A stretch of 64,000 bases of DNA from assembly GCF_004365355.1 (NCBI RefSeq), contig NZ_SODP01000001.1, forward strand, positions 570,191-634,190. The letters are read 5' to 3'. A program made the position numbers and the translations under genes. The notes beneath the pieces are model-generated. The model was given only the letters and a program-made list of their open reading frames with translations. It was not told where the DNA came from and did not search any database. Origin of the DNA: Kribbella pratensis. GTDB lineage: Bacteria > Actinomycetota > Actinomycetes > Propionibacteriales > Kribbellaceae. This document shows positions 50,753 to 60,800 of the stretch, in pieces; the first letter of the stretch is position 1; each line of letters starts with the position of its first letter.

Positions 50753-53554
50753 TTAGGCGCCGGCGCCTTCTTGCTTTACGCCGGCGACTGCGGTCGGGTC
50801 GTCGATCCGGTACTTGCGGGCCGCCTCGGCGGCGACCTCCGGCTTGACGTCGCCGCGCTTGGCGAGGATCTCCAGTGTCGCGACCACGATCGACTCGGCG
50901 TCGACCTGGAAGTGCCGACGGGCCGCGGCCCGGGTGTCGGCGAGGCCGAAGCCGTCGGTGCCGAGCGAGGTGTAGTCGTTCGGAACCCAGCGGGAGATCT
51001 GGTCCTGCACCGCGCGCATGAAGTCGCTGACGGCAACGACCGGGCCCTTGGTGTCCTTCAGCTGCTCGGTCACGAACGGCACCTGCTCCGGCTCGTCCGG
51101 GTGCAGCAGGTTGTGCTGCTCGGCGGCGACCGCGTCGCGGCGCAGTTCGTTCCACGAGGTTACGGACCAGATGTCCGCGGCAACGGAGTACTCCTCGGCG
51201 AGGATCTGCTGGGCCTTCTGCACCCACGGCAGCGCGACACCGGACCCGAGCAGCTGCACCCGCGGTACGTCGTCGCCCTCGGCGGTCTGGTACTCGTTGA
51301 AGCGGTACATGCCCTTGAGCAGACCGTTGACGTCGAGGCCCTCCGGCTCGGCCGGCTGTGCCACCGGCTCGTTGTAGACCGTGAGGTAGTAGAAGACGTC
51401 CTCGCCGACCGGCTTGTCCGCGTCCAGGCCGTAGCCGTACATCCGGCGCAGGCCGTCCTTCACGATGTACGCGATCTCGTACGCGAACGCCGGGTCGTAG
51501 TGCACGACGGCCGGGTTGGTCGAGGCGAGCAGCGGCGAGTGTCCGTCCGCGTGCTGCAGTCCCTCACCGGTCAGCGTCGTCCGGCCGGCGGTCGCGCCGA
51601 TCAGGAAGCCGCGGCCGAGCTGGTCGCCGAAGGCCCACATGAAGTCGCCGGTCCGCTGGAACCCGAACATCGAGTAGAAGATGTAGAACGGGATCATCGG
51701 CTCGCCGTGCGTGGCGTACGCCGTACCGGCCGCGATCACCGAGCCCATCGCGCCGGCCTCGCTGATGCCCTCGTGCAGCAGCTGTCCGGCGGTGGACTCC
51801 TTCCACGACAGCAGCAGGTTGCGGTCGACGGCCTCGTAGTTCTGCCCGTGCGGCGAGTAGATCTTCGCGGTCGGGAACATCGAGTCCATCCCGAACGTGC
51901 GGTACTCGTCCGGGGCGATCGGGACGATCCGGTGGCCGATCTCCGGGTCCTTCATCAGGTCCCGGAAGAGCCGGACCAGCGCCATCGTGGTCGCGATCGG
52001 CGCGTGGCTGCCCTTGGACAGCGGCTTGTAGACGTCGTCGCCCGGCAGCTTCAGCGTCTTCGGCGCGACCCGCCGCTCCGGCAGCGAACCGCCGAGCTGC
52101 TTGCGCCGCTCCATCATGTACTGGTACTCCGGCGAGTCGGTGCCGGGGTGGAAGTACGGCGGGTTGTACGCGTCCTCGAGGTCCTTGTCCTCGATCGGCA
52201 GGTAGAGCCGGTCGCGGAACGCCTTCAGGTCGTCCGAGGTCAGCTTCTTCATCTGGTGGGTCGCGTTGCGGCCCTCCAGCGCCTCGATCGTCCAGCCCTT
52301 GATGGTCTGGGCCAGGATCACGGTCGGCTGGCCGACGTGCTCGGTCGCGCTCTTGAACGCGGCGTACACCTTGCGGTAGTCGTGACCGCCGCGGGGCAGC
52401 TTGCGCAGGTCCTCGTCGGACAGGTTGCTGACCATCTGCTGCAGCCGCTGGTCGCCGCCGAAGAAGTTGTTCCGGATGTACTCACCGGACTCGACGGAGT
52501 ACGTCTGGAACTGGCCGTCGGGCGTGGTGTTCATCTTGTTCACCAGCGCGCCGTCGTGGTCCTGGGCCAGCAGGTTGTCCCACTCGCGGCCCCAGATCAC
52601 CTTGATCACGTTCCAGCCCGCGCCGCGGAAGAACGCCTCCAGCTCCTGGATGACCTTGCCGTTGCCGCGGACCGGTCCGTCCAGTTGCTGCAGGTTGCAG
52701 TTGATCACGAAGGTGAGGTTGTCGAGCTCCTCGCGCGCGGCCAGGCCGATCGCGCCGAGCGACTCCGGCTCACCCATCTCGCCGTCACCGAGGAACGCCC
52801 AGACGTGCTGCTGGCTGGTGTCCTTGATACCGCGGTTGTGCAGGTACCGGTTGAAGCGCGCCTGGTAGATCGAGTTCAGCGCGGCCAGTCCCATCGAGAC
52901 GGTCGGGAACTCCCAGAAGTCCGGCATCAGCCGGGGGTGCGGGTACGACGACAGGCCCTGGTGCGGGCCGCGGGAGACCTCCTGGCGGAATCCGTCCATG
53001 TCGTCCGCGGACAGCCGGCCCTCGAGGAAGGCGCGCGCGTACATACCGGGGGAGGCGTGACCCTGGATGAAGATCTGGTCGCCGCCGCCGGGGTGGTCCT
53101 TGCCGCGGAAGAAGTGGTTGAAACCGACCTCGTACAGGCTGGCCGCGGACTGATAGGTGGCGATGTGGCCGCCGACCTCCAGGCCCTTGCGGTTGGCCTT
53201 GCTCACCATCACCGCGGCGTTCCACCGGATGAAGGCCCGGATCCGGCGCTCGATGTGCTCGTCGCCGGGGAACCAGGGCTCCCGCTCGGGCGGGATCGAG
53301 TTGATGTAGTCGGTGCTCCGCAATGCGGGCACGCCGACCTGTCGCTCCCGGGCTCGCTCGATCAGTTTGAGCATCAGGTAGCGCGCTCGCGCCTTGCCCC
53401 GTTCGTCCAGGACGGCGTCGAGCGATTCGACCCATTCACGCGTCTCGTCGGGGTCGATGTCGGGGAGCTGGGTGGGCATCCCCTCGGTGATGATGGCTGG
53501 TGGTTCGTGTCCGGAAGCCACGGTGTCCTGCCGTTCTCTCTGGTTGCTCTTCAC
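50753..53554 (-). CDS. aceE: pyruvate dehydrogenase E1, homodimeric type
   Basis: 933 residues; decarboxylates pyruvate with thiamine diphosphate and passes acetyl to the lipoyl E2. The TPP motif [24 protein letters not shown]...NCN is intact near residue 253, and [13 protein letters not shown] and [11 protein letters not shown] regions are canonical. Actinobacteria use this E1 with separate E2 genes, none of which is here. Start GTG ([11 protein letters not shown]) follows a weak AGG; another GTG (ASGHEPP) 11 codons later is possible. Confidence 0.96.
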   Translation of the reverse strand: MKSNQRERQDTVASGHEPPAIITEGMPTQLPDIDPDETREWVESLDAVLDERGKARARYLMLKLIERARERQVGVPALRSTDYINSIPPEREPWFPGDEHIERRIRAFIRWNAAVMVSKANRKGLEVGGHIATYQSAASLYEVGFNHFFRGKDHPGGGDQIFIQGHASPGMYARAFLEGRLSADDMDGFRQEVSRGPHQGLSSYPHPRLMPDFWEFPTVSMGLAALNSIYQARFNRYLHNRGIKDTSQQHVWAFLGDGEMGEPESLGAIGLAAREELDNLTFVINCNLQQLDGPVRGNGKVIQELEAFFRGAGWNVIKVIWGREWDNLLAQDHDGALVNKMNTTPDGQFQTYSVESGEYIRNNFFGGDQRLQQMVSNLSDEDLRKLPRGGHDYRKVYAAFKSATEHVGQPTVILAQTIKGWTIEALEGRNATHQMKKLTSDDLKAFRDRLYLPIEDKDLEDAYNPPYFHPGTDSPEYQYMMERRKQLGGSLPERRVAPKTLKLPGDDVYKPLSKGSHAPIATTMALVRLFRDLMKDPEIGHRIVPIAPDEYRTFGMDSMFPTAKIYSPHGQNYEAVDRNLLLSWKESTAGQLLHEGISEAGAMGSVIAAGTAYATHGEPMIPFYIFYSMFGFQRTGDFMWAFGDQLGRGFLIGATAGRTTLTGEGLQHADGHSPLLASTNPAVVHYDPAFAYEIAYIVKDGLRRMYGYGLDADKPVGEDVFYYLTVYNEPVAQPAEPEGLDVNGLLKGMYRFNEYQTAEGDDVPRVQLLGSGVALPWVQKAQQILAEEYSVAADIWSVTSWNELRRDAVAAEQHNLLHPDEPEQVPFVTEQLKDTKGPVVAVSDFMRAVQDQISRWVPNDYTSLGTDGFGLADTRAAARRHFQVDAESIVVATLEILAKRGDVKPEVAAEAARKYRIDDPTAVAGVKQEGAGA

Positions 53555-53786
53555 CGCAATCCTGTCACCTGTTCGGAATGCGTTCTACTTTGCCTTCCCT
53601 TCCGGCCCGATTCCGGCTGGCCGGGGCTGAGCCCAGCGGACACGCCCGGTACCCGCCACGCGGATACCGGACACGTCACGGACACCTGGTGCATACTTGC
53701 GCGACGCGGTACGACACGATGGACTATCGCTAACTGAGTGGTACTGACACCTACCCCCGGGCAGCGGGGACCACGGAGGAGGACAC

Positions 53787-54230
53787 GTGAGCGCGACCGC
53801 GGACCACGCGGACGGCAAGGGCGGAGTGCCGAACATGGCCTCCCGGCTCGGCCTGGAGCCCGGCTGGGTCGTCCAGGAGATCGGGTACGACGATGACTGC
53901 GACGACGAGTTCCGCGATGCGATCCGGGAGATCACCGGCGAAGCCTTCGTCGACGAGGACACCGACGAGGTCGTCGACGTCGTCCTGCTCTGGTTCCGCG
54001 AGGACGACGGTGACCTGGTCGACGCCTTCTTCGACATCCTGACCGACCTGAAGGCCGGCGGGGTCGTCTGGCTGCTGACGCCGAAGGTCGGTCGCGACGG
54101 GTACGTCGAGACCAGCGACATCACCGAGGCCGCCCCGGTGGCGGGCCTGGCCACGACCAGCACACTGAGCGTCACCGACGACTGGTCCGCGACCAAGCTG
54201 GTGGTTCCGAAGTCCGGCCGCCGCGGGTGA
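53787..54230 (+). CDS. DUF3052 family protein
   Basis: 147 residues, very acidic, with MASRLGLEPGWVVQEIGYDDDCDDEFRDAI typical of the family; unknown function. GTG start with GGAGGAGG six bases upstream. The end overlaps the peroxiredoxin start (GTGA), so the two are translationally coupled. Divergent from aceE, a constant neighbour in many actinobacteria. Confidence 0.88.
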   Translation: MSATADHADGKGGVPNMASRLGLEPGWVVQEIGYDDDCDDEFRDAIREITGEAFVDEDTDEVVDVVLLWFREDDGDLVDAFFDILTDLKAGGVVWLLTPKVGRDGYVETSDITEAAPVAGLATTSTLSVTDDWSATKLVVPKSGRRG

Positions 54231-54691
54231 CGATCCCGGCTGCCGGCAGCCGGGCCCCCGATTTCAGCACTCGGAACCAGTACGGCGAAGAGGTCCGGCT
54301 GAGCGACTTCACCGGCCGGCGGGACGTCGTACTGGTCTTCTACCCGTACGCCTTCAGCCAGGTCTGCACCAGCGAACTGGCCGCGCTCCGGGACCGCCCG
54401 GACCTGCTCGCGGCCGCCGAGTTCCTGGCGATCTCGTGCGATCCGATGTTCACCCTCCGTGCGTATTCCGATGCACAGAGTTTGAATTTCGGCCTCCTCA
54501 CCGACTTCTGGCCCCATGGCGAGATCGCCTCGTCGTACGGCGTGTTCGACGCGGACCGCGGCTGCGCCCTCCGCGGAACCTTCGTGGTGGACCGCACCGG
54601 AGTGGTCCGGTGGTCCGTCGTCAACCCGATCCCCGAGGCTCGCAACCCCGACGACTACGCGGAGGCACTAGCAGCCCTGAACCTCAGGTAG
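54227..54691 (+). CDS. peroxiredoxin (AhpE-like)
   Basis: 154-residue thioredoxin-fold peroxidase. Peroxidatic Cys47 lies in YPYAFSQVCTSEL, the AhpE-type PxxxTxxC variant in which Ser replaces Thr. FDADRGCALRGTFVVD follows as in the family. Reduces hydroperoxides with an unidentified thiol partner. GTG start overlaps the DUF3052 stop. The tRNA gene follows 21 bp later. Confidence 0.88.
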   Translation: MTIPAAGSRAPDFSTRNQYGEEVRLSDFTGRRDVVLVFYPYAFSQVCTSELAALRDRPDLLAAAEFLAISCDPMFTLRAYSDAQSLNFGLLTDFWPHGEIASSYGVFDADRGCALRGTFVVDRTGVVRWSVVNPIPEARNPDDYAEALAALNLR

Positions 54692-54712
54692 ACTCCTCCG
54701 GTCGTTTGATCC

Positions 54713-54784
54713 GGGCGGATAGCTCAGCGGTAGAGCGCTTCCCTTACAAGGAAGATGTCGGGGGTTCGATCCCCTCTTCGCCCA
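54713..54784 (+). tRNA. tRNA-Val (anticodon UAC)
   Basis: Full cloverleaf: acceptor GGGCGGA/TTCGCCC with one G-U pair, D arm AGCTCAGCGGTAGAGC, anticodon stem CTTCC/GGAAG around CTTACAA, T arm GGGGGTTCGATCCCCT. Anticodon TAC reads GUA codons. CCA is not encoded. Confidence 0.97.
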
Positions 54785-54795
54785 CCTCATCCGGT

Positions 54796-55884
54796 TCAGA
54801 AGACCGCCTTCACCAGGCGGTCGAGTGCCGGCGGGAAGACCTGCAGCAGGTCCACCTCAGCGTCTCCCATCGTGATCAGTGCGGTCAGTGTCCTGGTGCC
54901 GTCCGCGCTGCTGAACATCAGGGCGCCGTACCCGCCCGGTGCGCTGCCGTTGTGGTGGTAGATGGTCTCTGAACCGGTGTCCTGCGCGAACAGGCCCAGG
55001 CCGTAGTTGAGCGGTCCGCTCTTCGGCTCCGGCGCCCGCATCTCGGCCAGTAGGTCGGCGGGCAGGAGCTTCCCGCTCTGCAGCGCAGACATGAACACCT
55101 GCAGGTCCCGGGTGGTCGAGAGCATGCTCCCGGCGGCGAACAGCAGCGAGGGGTTCTGCTCCGTGACGTCGACCAGCTTCCAGTCGTCACTGTTCTGGTA
55201 GCGGAAGTACCCGTGCGAGTGGGCTCCGGGAATGTCCGTCCGGTCACCCGGCTCCAGCGTGCCGCTCAGCTCGAGCGGCTTGAGGATCCGCGACTCCAGC
55301 TCCGCGGCGAACGGGCGGCCGGTGACGGCCTCGATCAGCAGCGCGGCGACCGTGTAGTTGGTGTTGGCGTAGCTCCACTCGGTGCCCGGCTCGAACCGCG
55401 CCGGCTTGGCCAGGGCGAACCCGACCAGCTCGTCCGGCGTGTAGCCCTGCAGCCGGTGTTCGGCCCAGTCCTTCCCGGTCGCCGGGAGGCCCGGTACGAC
55501 GGTACCGTCGGGGAAGTACTCGCCCGTGTAGTTGAACAGCCCGCTGGTGTGGTTGAGCAGCATCCGCACGGTGATCCGCGGGTCCAGCTCGAACCTGGTG
55601 AGCTGCGGCGCGACCGGGCCGTCCAACTCGAGCTTGCCCTCGGCCACCAGTTGCAGCACGACGGTAGAGACGAAGGTCTTGGTGACGCTGCCGACCCGGC
55701 CCTGTCCGTCCAGCGGCGGCTTCTCCGCGCTGCCGAGCTCACGGATTCCGGTGGTGCCGACCCACTCTCCGTGCTCGTCGTGCACACGCAGTTCGAGTCC
55801 GCCGAAGCCGGCGTCGACGAACTCCTGGGCCGCCTTCTGCAGCTCCGGGCGGTCCTGGTGGTCGGTAGGGGTTTGCGTCGACAT
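54796..55884 (-). CDS. serine hydrolase, beta-lactamase/D-Ala-D-Ala carboxypeptidase family
   Basis: 362 residues. SxxK in GSVTKTF (about residues 65-68), YxN in YANTNY and a C-terminal HHNGS in place of KTG. That set fits class C-like esterases and DD-peptidases. No signal peptide, so cytoplasmic or exported by other means. ATG seven bases after GAGGAG is preferred to an ATG 24 codons upstream. The carboxylesterase gene lies 88 bp upstream on the same strand. Confidence 0.87.
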   Translation of the reverse strand: MSTQTPTDHQDRPELQKAAQEFVDAGFGGLELRVHDEHGEWVGTTGIRELGSAEKPPLDGQGRVGSVTKTFVSTVVLQLVAEGKLELDGPVAPQLTRFELDPRITVRMLLNHTSGLFNYTGEYFPDGTVVPGLPATGKDWAEHRLQGYTPDELVGFALAKPARFEPGTEWSYANTNYTVAALLIEAVTGRPFAAELESRILKPLELSGTLEPGDRTDIPGAHSHGYFRYQNSDDWKLVDVTEQNPSLLFAAGSMLSTTRDLQVFMSALQSGKLLPADLLAEMRAPEPKSGPLNYGLGLFAQDTGSETIYHHNGSAPGGYGALMFSSADGTRTLTALITMGDAEVDLLQVFPPALDRLVKAVF

Positions 55885-55972
55885 ATCCGTGCTCCTCGGT
55901 CTGTTCGTTGCTGTCGAGAACCACGATGTCGATGCGCCCTGACACCGGACCGCCATCGCGCTGACACGTGGT

Positions 55973-57445
55973 CTAGGCGTCCAGCAAGGGCAGCGGTGCG
56001 AAGGAGTGCTCGGCCCAGAGGCGCCGCGACAGCTCCTCGGGGTACGGCGTGATGGTCAGCTCGGTGGTGAATTTTGCGACCTGCCGGCGTGTGGCGTCGT
56101 ACTGCGGCCAACCGGGATCGCCGGTGTGGGCGAAGGCGGTCCAGGCCGTCCGGAACAGCTGCGAGACCTGCTCCGCCGCAGGGAGTTGCTCCTGGTCGAG
56201 GAGGAAGCCGAGCAGGGGTGTGGTGCCGAAGACGAGGGGTACGTCGAGGCCGTGGCATGCGCCGAGGCCGGTGTCGGGCCAGGTCAGTTCGTAGGCGTAG
56301 GCGCGGCCGCCGCCGGTGACCTGGGCTTCGGCCAGGCGGTGGCTCGGCATGCGGAACAGCCAGTCGGAATGGACCAGTTCGTAGATGCGCTCGGCGGTCG
56401 CATCGGGGTAGGCCTCGCGGTAGCCGGCCGGCGCGAGCAGCTGAAGGGCGGTCGCGGCGTCGTTCTCGGTCAGGTTGCCGAGGCGACCGTCGGCGGCGAG
56501 GAGCAGGCGGTACTCGTCCCGCGTGTGGCCGGCGATCAGCTCGACCTCGCGGGCGGCTCCATCAGCCAGCGCCTCGAACGGCGTACGCGGGAGGACGTCA
56601 CCATCGACGACTGGCGCGAACGGGAGGCCCAGGTACGCCGGCGCGCCCCACCGGCTGATCTCCGGCTGCATCGCCGTGGCCAACATGTCCGAGGCGGCGA
56701 CGAGGTCGGCCGTCGGGACGCGGCGCAGATCGTCGACCGTCGGTGCGACGTCCAGCAGGGCAGCGATCTCGGTCATGATGTCGGCGGCCAGCGGCGGTGT
56801 GAAGAACGTCCCGGGCGCACTCTGCGTGATCGCCCGGCGAAACAGACCGACCGCCCGGGGCATGGAGAGGAGGGCGGCAACCGAGCCCGCCCCGGCCGAC
56901 TCTCCGAACACCGTGACCCGATCCGGGTCGCCACCGAAAGCAGCGATAGTCGCGCGCACCCACTCCAGTGCGGCGACCTGATCGAGCAGGCCGCGGTTCG
57001 CCGGCGCGCCTTCCAGTTGCCCGAACCCGTCGACCCCGAGCCGGTGGTTGAACGTCACCACGACGACATCACCTTCGCGGGCCAGCCGCGTCCCGTCGTA
57101 CGACGGATCGCCGGACTGGCCGATCGCGTACGCGCCGCCGTAGATCCACACCATCACCGGCAGTCCCGCGCTGAGGTGCGGCGACCAGACGTTGACGGTC
57201 AGCCAGTCGTCGCCGGTCGCCGGGTTCGACGGCTGACCGAAGATCAGCGACTGTGGCGGCGGCGGTCCGAACTCGATCGCCTCGCGTACGCCGTCCCATG
57301 CTTCCGCCGGCTGCGGCGCCGCGAAGCGCAGTTCGCCCACCGGCGGCCGGGCGAACGGGATGCCGCGGAACACCGACAATCCGTTCTCGCTGCGGCCCCG
57401 AACGAGTCCGCTAGTCGTGCGGACCTGGGGGCCCGTCTCACTCAT
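55973..57445 (-). CDS. type B carboxylesterase
   Basis: 490 residues. Nucleophile Ser in FGESAGAGS (about 183-191), oxyanion loop WIYGGAYAIG, family opening GIPFARPPVGELRF. The catalytic His is in GACHGLDVP. No signal peptide. Hydrolyses carboxylic esters of unknown kind. Its start faces the large PKS gene across an intergenic region of about 300 bp. Confidence 0.9.
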   Translation of the reverse strand: MSETGPQVRTTSGLVRGRSENGLSVFRGIPFARPPVGELRFAAPQPAEAWDGVREAIEFGPPPPQSLIFGQPSNPATGDDWLTVNVWSPHLSAGLPVMVWIYGGAYAIGQSGDPSYDGTRLAREGDVVVVTFNHRLGVDGFGQLEGAPANRGLLDQVAALEWVRATIAAFGGDPDRVTVFGESAGAGSVAALLSMPRAVGLFRRAITQSAPGTFFTPPLAADIMTEIAALLDVAPTVDDLRRVPTADLVAASDMLATAMQPEISRWGAPAYLGLPFAPVVDGDVLPRTPFEALADGAAREVELIAGHTRDEYRLLLAADGRLGNLTENDAATALQLLAPAGYREAYPDATAERIYELVHSDWLFRMPSHRLAEAQVTGGGRAYAYELTWPDTGLGACHGLDVPLVFGTTPLLGFLLDQEQLPAAEQVSQLFRTAWTAFAHTGDPGWPQYDATRRQVAKFTTELTITPYPEELSRRLWAEHSFAPLPLLDA

Positions 57446-57756
57446 CGGCCCATGTTCCCGCCGTACGCGCGACCTGTCGCCAGGTTTGTCACGACGGGCC
57501 GTATCGGAACCCGCTGACACTCGTTGTGATCGGTGTCGTGAGTCGCACAATTCTTAACCATCGGCTGGTGAGAACGGACTCCTCCAGGGCGGGTCGCGGC
57601 TGGTAGGGTTCACGGCTGTCGGTCGGCGCGATGACATACCGGGTAGGCCCGGTCACGGCATCGTTCCGGCAGACGGAAATACGGGGCTGCTTACGGTTGT
57701 GAAGTGAGGCGGGTCTGCCCTGAACCCGCTCCGTCCAGTTCGGGAGGCGCGTGTCC
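57446..57756. other. divergent intergenic region before the acyl-ligase/PKS gene
   Basis: Contains promoters for both directions by position. I see only a 6-bp hairpin ACCGGG/CCCGGT (57638-57653) and the tandem-like GTTGTGATCGGTGTCGTGAG; no convincing -35/-10 pair or RNA element. Confidence 0.4.
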
Positions 57757-57876
57757 GTGGGTCGCCAACTGGTCGGCGTCTCTACGCTCGTAGCCGGCGT
57801 CTGCCCGCGTCCCGTCGTACCCGCAGCTGAGCCTCCGATGCAGCCCGCGATGCAGCTGGTGGTGGCATCGGCGTGA
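57757..57876 (+). CDS. small ORF translationally coupled to the PKS gene
   Basis: 39 codons from GTG, nine bases after GGGAGG, with third-position GC of about 77 percent. Its TGA overlaps the next gene's GTG as GTGA. The predicted peptide is hydrophobic with Pro-rich middle (VCPRPVVPAAEPPMQP). Not recognised; it could be a genuine microprotein, a leader peptide, or a coupling device. A GTG two codons earlier is also in frame. Confidence 0.4.
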   Translation: MGRQLVGVSTLVAGVCPRPVVPAAEPPMQPAMQLVVASA

Positions 57877-60800
57877 GAAGTGGTGCAGACCGGCCGGCGA
57901 TCTCCACCGGGCCGGCATTGATGATTCCCGCCGGGTACCCGCGCGACCTGCCGAGCGCGCTGCTCCGGGCGGCTCGCGACTTCAGCGCCGCCGGCGTGGT
58001 CGAGATCGGGCCGGACGGCCGCGAGACCAAGCTCGACTTCCCGACGCTGCTCGAGCTCGCTGCCCGGATCCTCGCCGGCTTGCGCGCGAACGGCGTACGC
58101 GCCGGAGACCCCGCGGTCGTGCACTGCACCGAGCCGGTCGGATTCTTCGCCGCGTTCTGGGCCTGCACGCTCGGCGGCATCCGCCCGCTGCTCGTCGCGC
58201 CGAACCCTGGCGGCGACCGGACCGAGGAAGGCCGCGAGCGGCTCCGCAAGATCACCGACCTGCTCGGCTGGACGGTCCTGATCGGCCGCCCGTCCGACCT
58301 GCCGAACGACCTCGGTCTGCCGGTCCTCGACCCCGACGCGATGGCCGGCCACGAGCCGACCTCGGATTTCCACCGGCCGGCCGCGGACGATGTCGCCGTA
58401 CTGATGCTGTCGTCGGGATCGACCGGTACGCCGAAGATCGTGCAGCTGACGCACCGCGGTCTGGTGGAGTTCGCTGCTGGTACGCCGGCGATGCTGCCGG
58501 TGCGACCGGGGCAGACGACGCTGAACTGGTTGCCGCTCGATCGCAGCGGGGCGTTCCTGCTGTATCACCTGCTGCCGGTGTTCACCGGGTGCACGAACAT
58601 CCACGTGAACACAGACTGGGTGCTCGCCAACCCGCTGCGCTGGCTCGACCTGATGGACCAGCACCGCGTCAACCACTCGTGGTCGCCGAACTTCGGGTAC
58701 CGGCTCGCGACCGCTGCTGTCGCGGGTGAGCCGGATCGGCACTGGGACCTGTCCGCGCTGCGCAGTCTGGTCAGCGGCGGCGAGCAAATCACCGTGCCGG
58801 TGATGTCGGAGTTCTTGCGCGTGACGAACCGGTTCGGCGTCGTCCCCGAGACGTTCGTCGCGGCGTGGGGGATGACGGAGACGGTCACCGGGATCACCTT
58901 TGCGCGGCCCGGGCTGACGCCGAACGTGCATCGCGTCCGCATCCCACCGACCGGCGTGGTCGAGTGGGTGGACCAGCGGCCGTCTTCCGGCAAGGTCGCC
59001 GTCGCGCGGCCCGGCAAGCCGCGGACCGAAGTACCTGGCGTTCTGTCGCTGGTGTCCGTCGGGGCGCCGGCACCTGGTACGACGGTGCGCATCGTGGCAC
59101 CCAACGGCGCCGTACTGCCGGAGGGGCGGATCGGTCAGCTGCAGGTCGCGTCGGCTCGGGTGACGCCCGGGTACCTCGGGAACCTCGAGGCCGACCGCAT
59201 GGCGTTCCCGGTGGGGAACTGGCCCGCCCGCAAGTGGCTCGCGACCGGTGACCAGGGCTTCATCACCGGCGGCCAGGTCGTCATCACCGGCCGGGACAGC
59301 GAACGCATCATCATGTCCGGCAAGCTCCACTATGCCCACGACATCGAGTCCGTCGCGACGACCGTTGTCGGTGCCGAGCACGGTCTGGTCGCTGCGTGCG
59401 GCGTCGCGGACGAGGCGTCCGGGACCGATCGCCTGGTCGTGTTCTACGCGCTGACCCCAGACTCGGTCCCCGGCATGGACCAGGCCATCCGAAGCCTGAT
59501 CCAGACCCGGCTCGGGCTGTCGGCCGAGGTCGTCGGCGTACCCCGCCGCGACTTCCCCACCACCCCCGGCGGCAAGATCCTCCGCCCCCTCCTGAAGCAA
59601 CGCTGGATCGACGGCACCCTCCTCCAGCCCCCCGCCGCCCCCCACGTAGAACCGGCCGGCGCCACCCCCAACTCCGGCCCCACCGGCCAGGGTCCCTCAG
59701 CAACCCCCGAAACCACGCCATACGCCGACGAGGACCCCTCAGAACGCACCACCGAACTCCCGGTAGTCCGCCTAGCCTGGAAACGCGAACTCCAACAATC
59801 CATCCCCACACCCCCCCAACGCCCCACCCTCGGCACCCCCCAGCCACCCGCCGGGGAGCCCGCCCCCGCGCAGCCATCGCAGGACGAGCCGACACTCGAC
59901 GACCCGGCGTCCGACCAGTCGCCCTCCGCCCAGTCGAGCTCCGCTGAGGCCCCCTCCCCGCAGCCAGCACACGAGCAGTCGCCCGCCGACCCGCCCACGG
60001 CGCAGCAGTCGGCACCCGTTCCGCCCAATGCTGCGGCGTTCGAGCCAGGCATCTCCGAGACCGCGCAGTCGGATTCCGGACCGTCAGAGCAGACCGCGTC
60101 CGACGTGACCGCAGACGCCGCAGCGGAGCCTGAGTCAACGGCCGAGTCCAGCACCCCAGCAACATCCGCCGGTGAAGACGAGCGCGAGCTCATCCCCGAG
60201 CAAACCGGATCCGCGTCGCCTGCAGCTCCAACCCCTGAAGACGAGCCACGCGCGCCCGAAGACACAGCAGTACCCGCGACCGAACCCGAGCTGACGTCCG
60301 AGTCCGCGGAGTCCGCCACACCTGCAACGCCGGCGCCCGACGCCACCGCAGTACCCGCGACTGAATCCGAGTCGGCTGCGGAACCCACGGCGGCATCGCC
60401 CGCCGCTGCAACCACCGCAGTACCGGCGGACGATCCTGAGTCGTCCGCCGAATCCGCCACGCCTGCAGCGGCCGAGTCCGACGACAGTGCATTCCTTGCG
60501 ACTGAGGCCGAGTCGACTGCGGAGTCCACCGCGACGCCCGCGGCGGCTGCAACCGGCGTACCTGCATACGAGCCCGACGTGGCCGCCGCGTCTGCGACGC
60601 CGACGCCTGAGGTCAGCGAAGTACCTGCGGACGAGCCTGAGGCCATCGGGACCGAGTCGCCCGCGGCTGAGGACGAGTCCGCGGCTGAGGGCGGCGTCGT
60701 ACAAGAACCTGGCACGGAGCAGGAGCCAGACGCCGTACGCGCCACCACCGAGGAGGCAGACAGCGGCCAGCTCGTGCAGAACCGGCAGGATCCTGAGCAG

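Noticed and set aside
50693..53737. 1,014-codon plus-strand ORF
   Set aside because: Exact antisense of aceE; His/Arg/Val-rich composition is the usual shadow of a high-GC gene and the minus strand has full E1 motifs.
57489..59645. 718-codon minus-strand ORF
   Set aside because: Antisense of the acyl-AMP ligase domain, whose adenylation motifs are in the plus frame.
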